Of a stretch of DNA of 15,710 nucleotides, positions 7,641 to 14,445 are shown one piece after another. The stretch spans positions 1 through 15,710 of the forward strand of contig CAVAPG010000036.1 of the NCBI GenBank assembly GCA_963590435.1, written 5' to 3'. Source of the stretch: F23-B02 sp963590435 (GTDB lineage Bacteria; Bacillota; Clostridia; Oscillospirales; Oscillospiraceae). Within the stretch, counting starts at the first letter, position 1. The number at the start of each line of letters is the position of its first letter. The notes below the pieces were generated by a model that did not search any database, was not told the origin of the DNA, and saw nothing but the letters and a program-made list of their open reading frames with translations. The translations under genes were made by a program, and so were the position numbers.

Positions 7641-7669
7641 ATTTTACTCGTTTTTGAAATTAATTTCAA
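7641..7669 (-). promoter_or_regulatory. Sigma-A promoter of the antiporter with a palindrome over the -35 box
   Basis: On the minus strand TTGAAA (7664-7669), a 17-base spacer and TAAAAT (7641-7646) form a good housekeeping promoter about 80 bases upstream of the antiporter start. The perfect palindrome TTGAAATTAATTTCAA (7654-7669) covers the -35 box and could be an operator. Confidence 0.65.
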
Positions 7670-7735
7670 GTAAATTATCCGCGATAGAAATGAGCTTAAT
7701 TAATATTGGTATGAATTCGCGTCATTGCAGACACC

Positions 7736-7756
7736 GCTGTGCAAAAGATGCACAGC
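7736..7756. repeat. Short inverted repeat in the antiporter/Rrf2 divergent region
   Basis: GCTGTGCA (7736-7743) and TGCACAGC (7749-7756) form a perfect 8-base-pair stem with a 5-base loop. No T tract follows on either strand, so a terminator is unlikely. It lies upstream of the Rrf2 promoter. No gene is seen in the rest of the 293-base gap. Confidence 0.6.
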
Positions 7757-7784
7757 AAAGCTATACAAACTGTCGAATCTGTAC

Positions 7785-7839
7785 TTCAATTCCTATTAAT
7801 AAAGTGGTATATTAATATCACACAGAAAACATAGGAATT
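7785..7839 (+). promoter_or_regulatory. Promoter and likely autoregulatory operator of the Rrf2 gene
   Basis: TTCAAT (7785-7790), a 17-base spacer and TATATT (7808-7813) form a plausible sigma-A promoter. The spacer is exactly TCCTATTAATAAAGTGG (7791-7807). The same motif appears inverted in the cysteine desulfurase promoter with 15 of 17 bases identical. The flanks make an imperfect ATTCC...GGTAT dyad of Rrf2/IscR type. A perfect 9-base inverted repeat also brackets the site: AATTCCTAT at 7788-7796 and ATAGGAATT at 7831-7839. Confidence 0.7.
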
Positions 7840-7853
7840 ACGGAGGTGATTCG

Positions 7854-8279
7854 ATGAATGTTACCAGCAAGGGACGCTATGCACTGCGCATCATGATTGA
7901 CCTTGCCCAGCATATGGATGACGGTTTCATATCGCTCAAGACCGTATCCGAACGGACGCAGCTTTCCATGAAGTATCTTGAAATGATTGTCGGAAATCTT
8001 AAAAAAGCAGAGCTTGTGCAGAGCACTCGCGGCAAGGAGGGCGGATATAGGCTTGTCAAGATGCCTGAGGAATACACAGTCGGCGAAATTCTTCGCTGCA
8101 TGGAGGATAATCTTGCACCTGTTGCCTGCATAAAAGAGGGAGAGATACAGTGTGATCACTCCGGCGGTTGCCTGACCGTGCCTATGTGGAAGGAACTTGA
8201 CGATATCACAAATGCATATCTCGATACGGTAAGTCTGAATGATTTGCTGACGGGTGATAAATGGCGAAAAAGCACTTGA
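7854..8279 (+). CDS. Rrf2-family Fe-S-sensing transcriptional regulator (IscR-like)
   Basis: A 141-residue protein with the Rrf2 winged-helix fold. It begins MNVTSKGRYALRIMIDLA, has a recognition region around 28-50 and a wing with the GKEGGYRL motif at 60-67. Three cysteines at 92, 100 and 106 sit where IscR holds its [2Fe-2S] cluster (C92, C98, C104 in E. coli), so it is likely a cluster-bound repressor sensing Fe-S supply. The ATG follows ACGGAGGTGATTCG. Two Fe-S assembly genes lie downstream, and an operator-like motif occurs in its own promoter and in theirs. Rrf2 also includes CymR and NsrR, but the three cysteines and the nifS/nifU neighbours favour the IscR type. Confidence 0.93.
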   Translation: MNVTSKGRYALRIMIDLAQHMDDGFISLKTVSERTQLSMKYLEMIVGNLKKAELVQSTRGKEGGYRLVKMPEEYTVGEILRCMEDNLAPVACIKEGEIQCDHSGGCLTVPMWKELDDITNAYLDTVSLNDLLTGDKWRKST

Positions 8280-8326
8280 CTTAGGCAAACCGGGATGTTA
8301 CAATTCCCACATAATTAATAGGATAT
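8276..8326 (+). promoter_or_regulatory. Sigma-A promoter of the Fe-S assembly genes with an inverted copy of the Rrf2 operator
   Basis: TTGACT (8276-8281), a 17-base spacer and TACAAT (8299-8304) form a strong promoter that starts inside the end of the regulator gene. Just downstream of the -10, over the expected transcription start, 8307-8323 is the reverse complement of TCCTATTAATTATGTGG. This matches the regulator's own promoter site at 15 of 17 positions. A bound repressor there would block initiation. Confidence 0.78.
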
Positions 8327-8353
8327 AATGCAAAATGCGAAAGGAAGATAAAA

Positions 8354-9541
8354 ATGTTTGTTTACGCAGATAATGCTGCAACCACATGCGTCAGCAAGAC
8401 CGCGGTCGACGCTATGATGCCCTACCTCACTACCCAGTACGGTAACCCTTCAAGCCTGTATGCCTTTGCTCAGGAGGCAAAGGAGGCTCTTGAAGCCGCA
8501 AGAAAGACAGTCGCCGACATTATCGGCGCACAGCCTAAGGAGATATACTTCACATCCGGCGGCTCTGAGGCAGATAACCAGGCCATAGTTTCCATGGCCA
8601 AGGTCGGAGCGCTCAAGGGCAAGAAGCACCTTATATCCACAAAATTTGAGCATCATGCGGTTCTGCATACGCTCAAGAAGCTCGAAAAAGAGGGCTTCGA
8701 GGTTACTCTTCTTGATGTTCACGAGGACGGCGTTGTACGCCTTGAAGATCTTGAAGCCGCAGTCCGTGAGGATACAGCACTTGTAACCATCATGTTTGCA
8801 AACAACGAGATCGGCACGGTTCAGCCCATCAAGGAAATCGGTGAGTTCTGCCGCGCAAGAAAGATTCCATTCCACACCGATGCTGTTCAGGCAGCCGGTC
8901 ATATGCCTATAAATGTTCAGGAAATGAACATTGACCTGCTGAGCATGTCCGGGCACAAATTCCATGCTCCCAAGGGCGTAGGCGTTCTGTATGCAAAGAC
9001 GGGCATGCCTCTGTTCAATATCATAGAGGGCGGCGCACAGGAGCGCGGCAAGCGCGCAGGCACCGAGAATATCCCCGGTATCGTTGCCATGGCGGCAGCT
9101 CTTAAAGAGAGCGTCGACAATATGGAGGCAAACACCGCAAAGATTATCCCCATGCGCGATAAGCTCTTCGCAGAGCTCAGCAAGATCCCTCACTCCAAGA
9201 TAAACGGCTCGCTTGAGCATCATGTCCCCGGCACGGTAAACATGTGCTTTGAAGGCATTGAGGGCGAAAGTCTCCTGCTTCTGCTTGATGCTAAGGGCGT
9301 ATGTGCATCGTCAGGTTCAGCCTGCACCTCCGGCTCACTCGACCCCAGCCATGTTCTGCTTGCTCTCGGTCTGCCCCACGAGGTCGCACACGGTTCCCTG
9401 CGCCTGTCGATAGGCGAGTATAACACCATGGAAGAGATTGACCATATCATCAAGGTCGTTCCCGAGGTCGTGTCTTACCTGCGTGATATCTCCCCGGTGT
9501 GGGAAGAGCTCGAAAACGGCACAAAGAAGCATCTCATTTAA
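8354..9541 (+). CDS. nifS: Cysteine desulfurase, group I (IscS/NifS type)
   Basis: A 395-residue PLP enzyme that takes sulfur from cysteine as a persulfide and gives it to the scaffold protein for Fe-S cluster building. It starts FVYADNAATT, the usual N-terminal motif. The PLP-contacting histidine lies in STKFEHHAVL near 100, and the PLP-binding lysine is K202 in SMSGHKFHAPKGVG. The catalytic cysteine is C324 in SSGSACTSGSLDPSHVL, the longer loop typical of group I enzymes rather than SufS. The ATG follows GAAAGGAAGATAAAA. The scaffold gene follows 42 bases later, and the pair forms the target operon of the upstream Rrf2 regulator. Whether it is the sole general desulfurase here cannot be told. 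Confidence 0.96.
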   Translation: MFVYADNAATTCVSKTAVDAMMPYLTTQYGNPSSLYAFAQEAKEALEAARKTVADIIGAQPKEIYFTSGGSEADNQAIVSMAKVGALKGKKHLISTKFEHHAVLHTLKKLEKEGFEVTLLDVHEDGVVRLEDLEAAVREDTALVTIMFANNEIGTVQPIKEIGEFCRARKIPFHTDAVQAAGHMPINVQEMNIDLLSMSGHKFHAPKGVGVLYAKTGMPLFNIIEGGAQERGKRAGTENIPGIVAMAAALKESVDNMEANTAKIIPMRDKLFAELSKIPHSKINGSLEHHVPGTVNMCFEGIEGESLLLLLDAKGVCASSGSACTSGSLDPSHVLLALGLPHEVAHGSLRLSIGEYNTMEEIDHIIKVVPEVVSYLRDISPVWEELENGTKKHLI

Positions 9542-9583
9542 TTAATAAATAACACATCGTGATATAATAGGAGGAACTCAGTT

Positions 9584-10018
9584 ATGGCACTTTATAGTGA
9601 TAAGGTAATGGATCATTTTCAGAATCCCCGCAATGTCGGCAAAATGGACGATGCAGACGGTGTAGGTGAAGTAGGCAACGCAAAATGCGGCGACATCATG
9701 AAGATGTACATCAAGGTCAAAGACGGCATCATCACCGATGTTAAGTTCAACACCTTCGGCTGCGGCAGCGCAATCGCCACCAGCTCCATGGCAACCGAGC
9801 TTATCAAGGGCAAAAAGGTTGAGGATGCACTTGAGCTGTCCAACAAGGCAGTCGTTGAGGCACTTGACGGCCTGCCCGCACATAAGATTCACTGCTCCGT
9901 CCTCGCGGAGGAAGCAGTAGCCGCAGCAGTCAAGGACTACTATGACCGCAACGGCATCGCATATGATCCCGCACTGTTCAGCAAAAAGCTGCATGATTGC
10001 GAGCATTGCGCAGAGTAA
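9584..10018 (+). CDS. nifU: IscU/NifU-N type Fe-S cluster scaffold protein
   Basis: A 144-residue scaffold. The three cluster-holding cysteines are C35 (in AKCGD), C60 (in FGCGSAIA) and C104 (in KIHCSV), with the conserved D37 that makes the cluster labile for transfer. The start MALYSDKVMDHFQNPRNVG is the family N-terminus. It receives sulfur from the desulfurase encoded just upstream and hands clusters to apo-proteins in the cytoplasm. It lacks the ferredoxin-like and C-terminal domains of full NifU and matches the single-domain form. The short extra C-terminal tail with CEHC (C139, C142) is common in clostridial forms. The ATG follows AGGAGGAACTCAGTT. A TATAAT at 9563-9568 in the gap has no -35 box, so co-transcription with nifS is assumed. 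Confidence 0.95.
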   Translation: MALYSDKVMDHFQNPRNVGKMDDADGVGEVGNAKCGDIMKMYIKVKDGIITDVKFNTFGCGSAIATSSMATELIKGKKVEDALELSNKAVVEALDGLPAHKIHCSVLAEEAVAAAVKDYYDRNGIAYDPALFSKKLHDCEHCAE

Positions 10019-10038
10019 GTAGTTAAATAAGCTAACAC

Positions 10039-10077
10039 GAAGCTCCCACCGAAATTGCAGTGGGAGCTTCAGCATTT
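10039..10077 (+). terminator. Probable terminator of the Fe-S assembly operon
   Basis: GAAGCTCCCAC (10039-10049) pairs perfectly with GTGGGAGCTTC (10060-10070) around a 10-base loop. The T run is short and displaced (AGCATTTT), so termination may be moderate. Confidence 0.65.
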
Positions 10078-10146
10078 TCAAATCGAAAAATTATTGGAGC
10101 TAATTCAAAATCACCTGTGTATTCAATGAGCGACAAGAAAAAATAC

Positions 10147-10175
10147 TTGACAGCAAACTGAGGCAGTGATATACT
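10147..10175 (+). promoter_or_regulatory. Sigma-A promoter of ylxM-ffh-rpsP-khpA
   Basis: TTGACA (10147-10152), a 17-base spacer and TATACT (10170-10175) nearly match consensus and lie 36 bases upstream of the ylxM start. The strength fits an operon that includes a ribosomal protein gene. Confidence 0.85.
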
Positions 10176-10211
10176 CCGTAAAGTAAAAATCATTTACAGG
10201 AGGGGCGAGCT

Positions 10212-10535
10212 ATGGAAAACAGTGCTGTTATGCGTTCAATGCTGTTTGATTTTTACGGCGAGCTGCTTACGGATAAGCAGCGTGAGTATTTCGACCTCCG
10301 CTATAATGATGACCTTTCGCTCGGCGAGATTGCAGAGCAGTGCGGTATATCGCGCCAGGGAGTATGGGATATAATACGGCGTGCCGAAGCCTCAATGACG
10401 GAAATTGAGGAAAAAACCGGGCTTATAAAGCGTTTTTTGGAACGGAATGCTCAGATAGATGAGATAATACGCGAAATGAAGGATAAAAATGCAGATGCTG
10501 ATATCCTGAATAAGCTTGAGAAACTTAAGATATAG
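10212..10535 (+). CDS. ylxM: YlxM-family helix-turn-helix protein (SRP-associated)
   Basis: A 107-residue protein of the UPF0122/YlxM family. It looks like a sigma-70 region 4 domain: LTDKQREYFDLRYNDDLSLG at 19-38, then EIAEQCGISRQGVWDIIRRA as the helix-turn-helix to about 58. A charged, helical C-terminal tail follows. In Gram-positive bacteria ylxM lies directly upstream of ffh, as here, and YlxM has been linked to the signal recognition particle in streptococci. The start follows ACAGGAGGGGCGAGCT. The ffh ribosome binding site AGGAGG begins at the stop codon, so the two genes are tightly coupled. Confidence 0.93.
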   Translation: MENSAVMRSMLFDFYGELLTDKQREYFDLRYNDDLSLGEIAEQCGISRQGVWDIIRRAEASMTEIEEKTGLIKRFLERNAQIDEIIREMKDKNADADILNKLEKLKI

Positions 10536-10547
10536 GAGGCAGATAGC

Positions 10548-11912
10548 ATGGCATTTGAATCATTGTCCGATAAGCTGTCCGCTGCCTTTAAGAAACTGCG
10601 CGGCAAGGGCAGGCTGACAGCGTCTGATGTAAAAGAAGCCATGAAAGAAGTGCGTATGGCGCTTCTTGAGGCCGATGTAAGCTATAAAGTTGTAAAGGAA
10701 TTTACGAAAAGCGTTACCGAACGGGCATCGGGTGCTGATGTCCTTGAAGCACTTTCACCGGCTCAGCAGGTAATAAAAATTGTCAATGAAGAGCTTGTCA
10801 AGCTCATGGGAAGCGAAAATCAACGCTTGACCATAGGCTCAAAGTCTCCGAGCGTTGTTATGCTTGTCGGACTTCAGGGCGCAGGTAAGACCACAAACGG
10901 GGCAAAGCTTGCCGCCTATATGCGCAAGCAGGGCAAGCGTCCGCTTCTGGCGGCTTGTGATATCTACAGACCTGCGGCGATAAAACAGCTTGAAACCGTC
11001 GGCAAGCAGTTGGATATACCCGTTTTCCAGATGGGAACAACAAATCCGGTTGATATAGCAAAAGCTGCCGTGGAGCACGCAAAAAAGCATGGCAATGACC
11101 TCGTTTTTCTTGATACTGCAGGTCGACTGCACATTGACGAGGAGCTCATGCAGGAGCTTAAAAATATACGCGATGAAGTCGAGCCGAGCGAGATAATGCT
11201 CGTCGTTGACGCGATGACCGGTCAGGATGCCGTAAATGCCGCAAATGCATTCAATGATGCATTGGGTGTGACCGGCGTTATGCTTACAAAGCTTGACGGC
11301 GATGCCCGCGGCGGCGCGGCACTGTCGATTAAAGCAAGCACGGGCAAGCCCATAAAGTTTATCGGCGTCGGAGAAAAGCTTGACCAGATTGAGCCGTTCT
11401 ATCCCGATCGCATGGCGTCCCGCATCCTCGGCATGGGTGATGTTCTCACCTTGATTGAAAAGGCCGAGCAGAGCTTTGATGAGAAAAAAGCTCTTGAGAT
11501 GGCGGAGAAGATGAAAGCCAACCGCTTCTCTCTGTCGGATTACCTTGAACAGATGCGCTCACTAAAAGGCATGGGCGATATAAATGACCTTGCCGGAATG
11601 ATTCCGGGCATTGACGCAAAAGCCCTTAAAGGCGCAAAATTTGATGAAAAGAGTATGGCGAGGATAGAGGCGATAATCCTTTCTATGACTCAGGCAGAGC
11701 GCGATGATCCGACAATCCTTAACGCTTCGCGCAAAAAACGTATTGCCGCAGGAAGCGGAACATCGGTTGTCGATGTCAACCGCCTGCTCAAGCAGTTCGA
11801 TGCGATGCAGGGCATGATGAAGCAGCTATCGGGCAAGAATATGAAGAAGCTGCAAAAACGCTTCGGCGGAATGGGCGGCGGATTCCCGGGCCTCGGCGGC
11901 TTTAAACTTTGA
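10548..11912 (+). CDS. ffh: Signal recognition particle GTPase Ffh
   Basis: A 454-residue protein of full family length. The N domain spans about 1-90. The G domain has G1 GLQGAGKT at 108-115, DTAGR at 189-193, TKLD at 247-250 and a closing GVGE at 273-276. The RGGAALS segment near 254-260 is a strong SRP-GTPase mark. The methionine-rich M domain follows from about 320 and contains DAMQGMMKQLSGKNMKK. It ends in a Gly-rich, Met- and Phe-containing tail. Ffh binds 4.5S/SRP RNA and signal sequences of nascent membrane proteins, and docks them through FtsY. No SRP RNA gene was recognised in the window. The ribosome binding site AGGAGG sits 12 bases after ylxM. Confidence 0.98.
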   Translation: MAFESLSDKLSAAFKKLRGKGRLTASDVKEAMKEVRMALLEADVSYKVVKEFTKSVTERASGADVLEALSPAQQVIKIVNEELVKLMGSENQRLTIGSKSPSVVMLVGLQGAGKTTNGAKLAAYMRKQGKRPLLAACDIYRPAAIKQLETVGKQLDIPVFQMGTTNPVDIAKAAVEHAKKHGNDLVFLDTAGRLHIDEELMQELKNIRDEVEPSEIMLVVDAMTGQDAVNAANAFNDALGVTGVMLTKLDGDARGGAALSIKASTGKPIKFIGVGEKLDQIEPFYPDRMASRILGMGDVLTLIEKAEQSFDEKKALEMAEKMKANRFSLSDYLEQMRSLKGMGDINDLAGMIPGIDAKALKGAKFDEKSMARIEAIILSMTQAERDDPTILNASRKKRIAAGSGTSVVDVNRLLKQFDAMQGMMKQLSGKNMKKLQKRFGGMGGGFPGLGGFKL

Positions 11913-11972
11913 TTACAAACGCTTATGCGTGTGTAATATATATGAAGTAATAAATATGGAGGTGAATGATAA

Positions 11973-12209
11973 ATGGTAAAGATCAGACTTCGCAGAATGG
12001 GTGCAAAGAAAGCTCCTTTCTACCGTGTTGTAGTTGCAGATTCCCGTTGCCCCCGCGACGGACGCTTCATCGAAGAGATAGGCACATATGATCCTATGGC
12101 AGAGGGCGAGAACATCAAGATCGATCTCGAGCGCGCAAAGTACTGGATATCCAACGGTGCTCAGCCTACGGAAACCGTACGCGGCCTGCTTACTAAAGTT
12201 GAGGCCTAA
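11973..12209 (+). CDS. rpsP: Small ribosomal subunit protein bS16
   Basis: A 78-residue protein with the hallmark start MVKIRLRRMGAKKAPFYRVV and the motif FIEEIGTYDP around 32-41. The length is normal for bS16, which is needed for assembly of the 30S body. The ATG follows GGAGGTGAATGATAA. It lies 60 bases after ffh without a convincing terminator; the ACGC/GCGT hairpin near 11918 is only 4 base pairs. The usual Firmicutes order ffh-rpsP-khpA is kept. Confidence 0.98.
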   Translation: MVKIRLRRMGAKKAPFYRVVVADSRCPRDGRFIEEIGTYDPMAEGENIKIDLERAKYWISNGAQPTETVRGLLTKVEA

Positions 12210-12227
12210 TAAGGAGAAACTACCGGC

Positions 12228-12458
12228 ATGAAAGAACTTTTGACCTATATTGTACAGAGCCTCGTTGAGAAACCCGATGAGGTATCTGTGACCGAGCGCG
12301 TCCGCGGCGGCGAGACCGTATATGAAGTACGCGTAGCTGACGGAGACATGGGCAAGGTCATTGGCCGGCAGGGCAGGATCGTCAAAGAGATCCGTATACT
12401 CATGCGGGCTGTAGCCCAGAGACAGGGCAAAAAAGTATCGGTTGATATAATGGACTGA
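12228..12458 (+). CDS. khpA: KH-domain RNA-binding protein KhpA
   Basis: A 76-residue single KH-domain protein. The RNA-binding GxxG loop is GRQG at 46-49 in MGKVIGRQGRIVKEIR, and the start MKELLTYIVQSLVEKPDEV is typical. KhpA pairs with KhpB/Jag in many Firmicutes and binds a broad set of RNAs; in streptococci it affects cell elongation. It sits 18 bases after rpsP with AAGGAGAAA before the ATG. In most Firmicutes rimM, trmD and rplS follow. Here a terminator closes the operon instead. Confidence 0.95.
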   Translation: MKELLTYIVQSLVEKPDEVSVTERVRGGETVYEVRVADGDMGKVIGRQGRIVKEIRILMRAVAQRQGKKVSVDIMD

Positions 12459-12461
12459 TAT

Positions 12462-12496
12462 AAAAAGCAGAACGGATATGCTCCGTTCTGCTTTTT
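12462..12496 (+). terminator. Strong intrinsic terminator after khpA
   Basis: AAAAAGCAGAACGGA (12462-12476) pairs perfectly over 15 bases with TCCGTTCTGCTTTTT (12482-12496) around a 5-base loop. It lies right after the khpA stop and ends the ylxM-khpA operon. Confidence 0.93.
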
Positions 12497-12619
12497 GCTT
12501 CATAAATATGAGCTATCATATACCTTCGGCTCAATCAGACTCGCCGAGGAGAGTGATGAGATGAGGAAACACGGACCAAAGCAGTGTTATGGCAGGGCAT
12601 GCTATATAAACACTTTCGG

Positions 12620-12648
12620 TTGAATAGTTTTTAAAAATGGCTTATAAT
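12620..12648 (+). promoter_or_regulatory. Sigma-A promoter of the LysR-type regulator
   Basis: TTGAAT (12620-12625), a 17-base spacer and a perfect TATAAT (12643-12648) lie 33 bases upstream of the regulator start. No gene is seen in the rest of the 185-base gap. Confidence 0.78.
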
Positions 12649-12681
12649 AATATTCATATAACAGCAGGGGAGTGACGGCTG

Positions 12682-13620
12682 ATGCTAAAGAAAATGCGGT
12701 ATGTTTACACGGTTTATGAGGAAAAGAGCTTTTCCAAGGCCGCTGAGCGCCTGTTCGTGTCGCAGCCGTCGCTCAGCGCAATGGTGAAAAAAGTCGAGAG
12801 CAGCTATGGCATTACTATTTTTGACCGTACCACGAATCCAATATCGCTCACGCCTGAGGGCGAAAGATATATTATAACTGCCGAAAAGATGCTCAAGCTT
12901 GATGCAGATATGCGGCGATATTTCCGCGAATGCACGAATGGATTCGTAGGCAGAATTTCATTTGGCGGCTCAAGCTTTTTCTGCACACTCATGCTGTCAG
13001 GGCTTATAAGGCAGTTCAGAAAGGAATATCCGGATATCGAAGTCGAATGGCAGGAGATGCGCAATGACGAGCTCGTGAGTCAAATTTTGCAGAAAAAGAT
13101 TGACTTTGCTTTTGAGGTCGACAGCTTCGAGGCCGAAGGACTTGAGGCACTGAAATTCGGCGCCGAAGAAGTGGTTCTGGCGGTGCCCGCGTCTTATGCA
13201 ATTAACGGTAAACTGCGAGGCAGTTATTATCGACCGGGTGAGACCGACAGCGGAGTTCACAGCATCCATGAGCTTAAACCCGTTGATGCAGGGCTGTTTC
13301 GAGATATTCCGTATGTTTTCCTGCGTGAAGGTAATGACAGTCACACGCGAGGCATTCAGATTTGCCGAAACGCAGGCTTCGAGCCTAACATAGTCACGCA
13401 GGTCGACTCTTCTATGACATGTTATCACCTTGCCGTTGCCGGCAACGGTGCGACATTTATCCGAGGGACGGTTTTGCAGGTGGAGGCATCGGAAAAAATG
13501 TGCTATTATCGCATTGATGATAAACTATGCATAAGAGATATTATGCTTTATTACCGCGCTGACGGCAGAACAAGGGCAGAGGATACGCTGCTTTCGTTTG
13601 TCCGAGACAGGCTCGGCTGA
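12682..13620 (+). CDS. LysR-type transcriptional regulator
   Basis: A 312-residue LysR-family protein of normal length. The N-terminal winged helix-turn-helix (about 1-60) contains SFSKAAERLFVSQPSLSAMV at 15-34, the classic DNA-binding signature. It is followed by a linker helix and a periplasmic-binding-like effector domain from about 90. Residues 93-100 (GRISFGGS) begin the first effector subdomain. Such regulators usually control a neighbouring gene in response to a small metabolite. The nearest candidate is the same-strand class V aminotransferase-like gene 138 bases downstream, which in this copy is broken. The start follows GCAGGGGAGTGACGGCTG. The effector cannot be predicted. Confidence 0.93.
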   Translation: MLKKMRYVYTVYEEKSFSKAAERLFVSQPSLSAMVKKVESSYGITIFDRTTNPISLTPEGERYIITAEKMLKLDADMRRYFRECTNGFVGRISFGGSSFFCTLMLSGLIRQFRKEYPDIEVEWQEMRNDELVSQILQKKIDFAFEVDSFEAEGLEALKFGAEEVVLAVPASYAINGKLRGSYYRPGETDSGVHSIHELKPVDAGLFRDIPYVFLREGNDSHTRGIQICRNAGFEPNIVTQVDSSMTCYHLAVAGNGATFIRGTVLQVEASEKMCYYRIDDKLCIRDIMLYYRADGRTRAEDTLLSFVRDRLG

Positions 13621-13656
13621 TTTGTTCAAAACGCTATATCATTTTGACTATATGTT

Positions 13657-13702
13657 AATACACTTTTTTGTCTTAGGCAGGAAAGTGTATTTTTTATATA
13701 AT
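13657..13702 (+). promoter_or_regulatory. Dyad and -10 box between the LysR gene and the aminotransferase-like gene
   Basis: AATACACTTT (13657-13666) and AAAGTGTATT (13682-13691) are perfect 10-base arms around a 15-base loop, followed by a T run. This could be the terminator of the LysR gene. A TATAAT at 13697-13702 with only a poor -35 (near 13674) follows directly, so the dyad could equally be a LysR-type operator of an activator-dependent promoter. Confidence 0.55.
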
Positions 13703-13758
13703 TGAGTCAATCAAAGAGTAATGATAATACAAAGGCGAAAGAATAGGAGGAAACAATT

Positions 13759-14445
13759 ATGGAAATCACAGATGAAAAGGTTTTATTCGATGAAGAGTTT
13801 CTGAAGGAAATTCAGGACAGATTCTTCTATGTGCATGAGGACTATCTCGGAAGAAAACGTCAGTTTTTCGAAAATTCCGGCGGTTCTCTTCGTCTTAAGG
13901 CGGCTGTCGAAGAAAAGGCACGGCTGGAAAAAATCCCTGACTGCCCCGAGCGCATACATGATACATCCCTGATGCTCAAGCAGGTCAAGGCAAAGGGAAT
14001 GAGCGATATCATGCAGGTAATATTCGGCGCAAAGTCCGGTGCACTTGTTACGGAGCTTACGGCCTCACAGGTAATGTTCCAGATTGTCAGCACAATCATG
14101 CTTAACGAAAAATGGGGCAAAAACGCCGTTGTGACATCAATTGAGCATCCGTCGGCGTACGACTCCGTTGAGCTGTATTGCGGACTTACGGGACGCGAAT
14201 TCCGCGTTGCTATGGCAAATCCGAAAACAGGCGGCGTAGATATCGACGAAATTCTGAGCAAAGTAGATAAAGACACTCTTTTGCTGAGTGTTATGAGTGC
14301 ATCCAATATATCCGGCTACATCTTCGATATCGAGAAAATTGCAAAAGAAGCCAGAAGGCTTGCACAAGCATTGACATCGCCGCGCACACCAAGTCCTCGC
14401 CCTTTGGAGCGGCCCCTGCATGGCCTACGACGGATATTTGATTAG
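13759..14445 (+). pseudogene. Truncated class V aminotransferase / cysteine desulfurase-fold PLP enzyme
   Basis: The first roughly 200 codons read as the N-terminal half of a class V aminotransferase-fold protein: FFENSGGSLRLK near 37-48, AKSGALVTELTASQ near 90-103, SIEHPSAYDSVELY near 130-143 and VMSASNISGYIFDIEKIAKE near 178-197. From about base 14360 the frame continues as a Pro/Arg-rich tail (TSPRTPSPRPLERP) to a stop at 14443-14445. That tail is antisense to a phage protease gene. Family members are about 400-450 residues long; the PLP-binding lysine and the whole C-terminal half are missing, so the product is surely inactive. The ATG follows AGGAGGAAACAATT. The start and the LysR neighbour suggest the gene was once intact. 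Desulfurase, lyase or epimerase activity of the ancestor cannot be told apart. Confidence 0.82.
14344..14352 (+). repeat. 9-base direct repeat, left copy
   Basis: AAAGAAGCC here recurs in the same orientation and coding phase at 14793-14801. The two copies bracket the inverted phage segment. They may be microhomology at a rearrangement, a target duplication or chance. Confidence 0.5.

Noticed and set aside
9563..9568. TATAAT between nifS and nifU as a separate nifU promoter
   Set aside because: No acceptable -35 box lies at 15-19 bases upstream; co-transcription explains the layout.
14362..14445. The Pro/Arg-rich tail of the truncated aminotransferase as a real protein end
   Set aside because: It is the antisense of the Prp protease frame, whose catalytic motif is recognisable, so the tail is a by-product of the junction.
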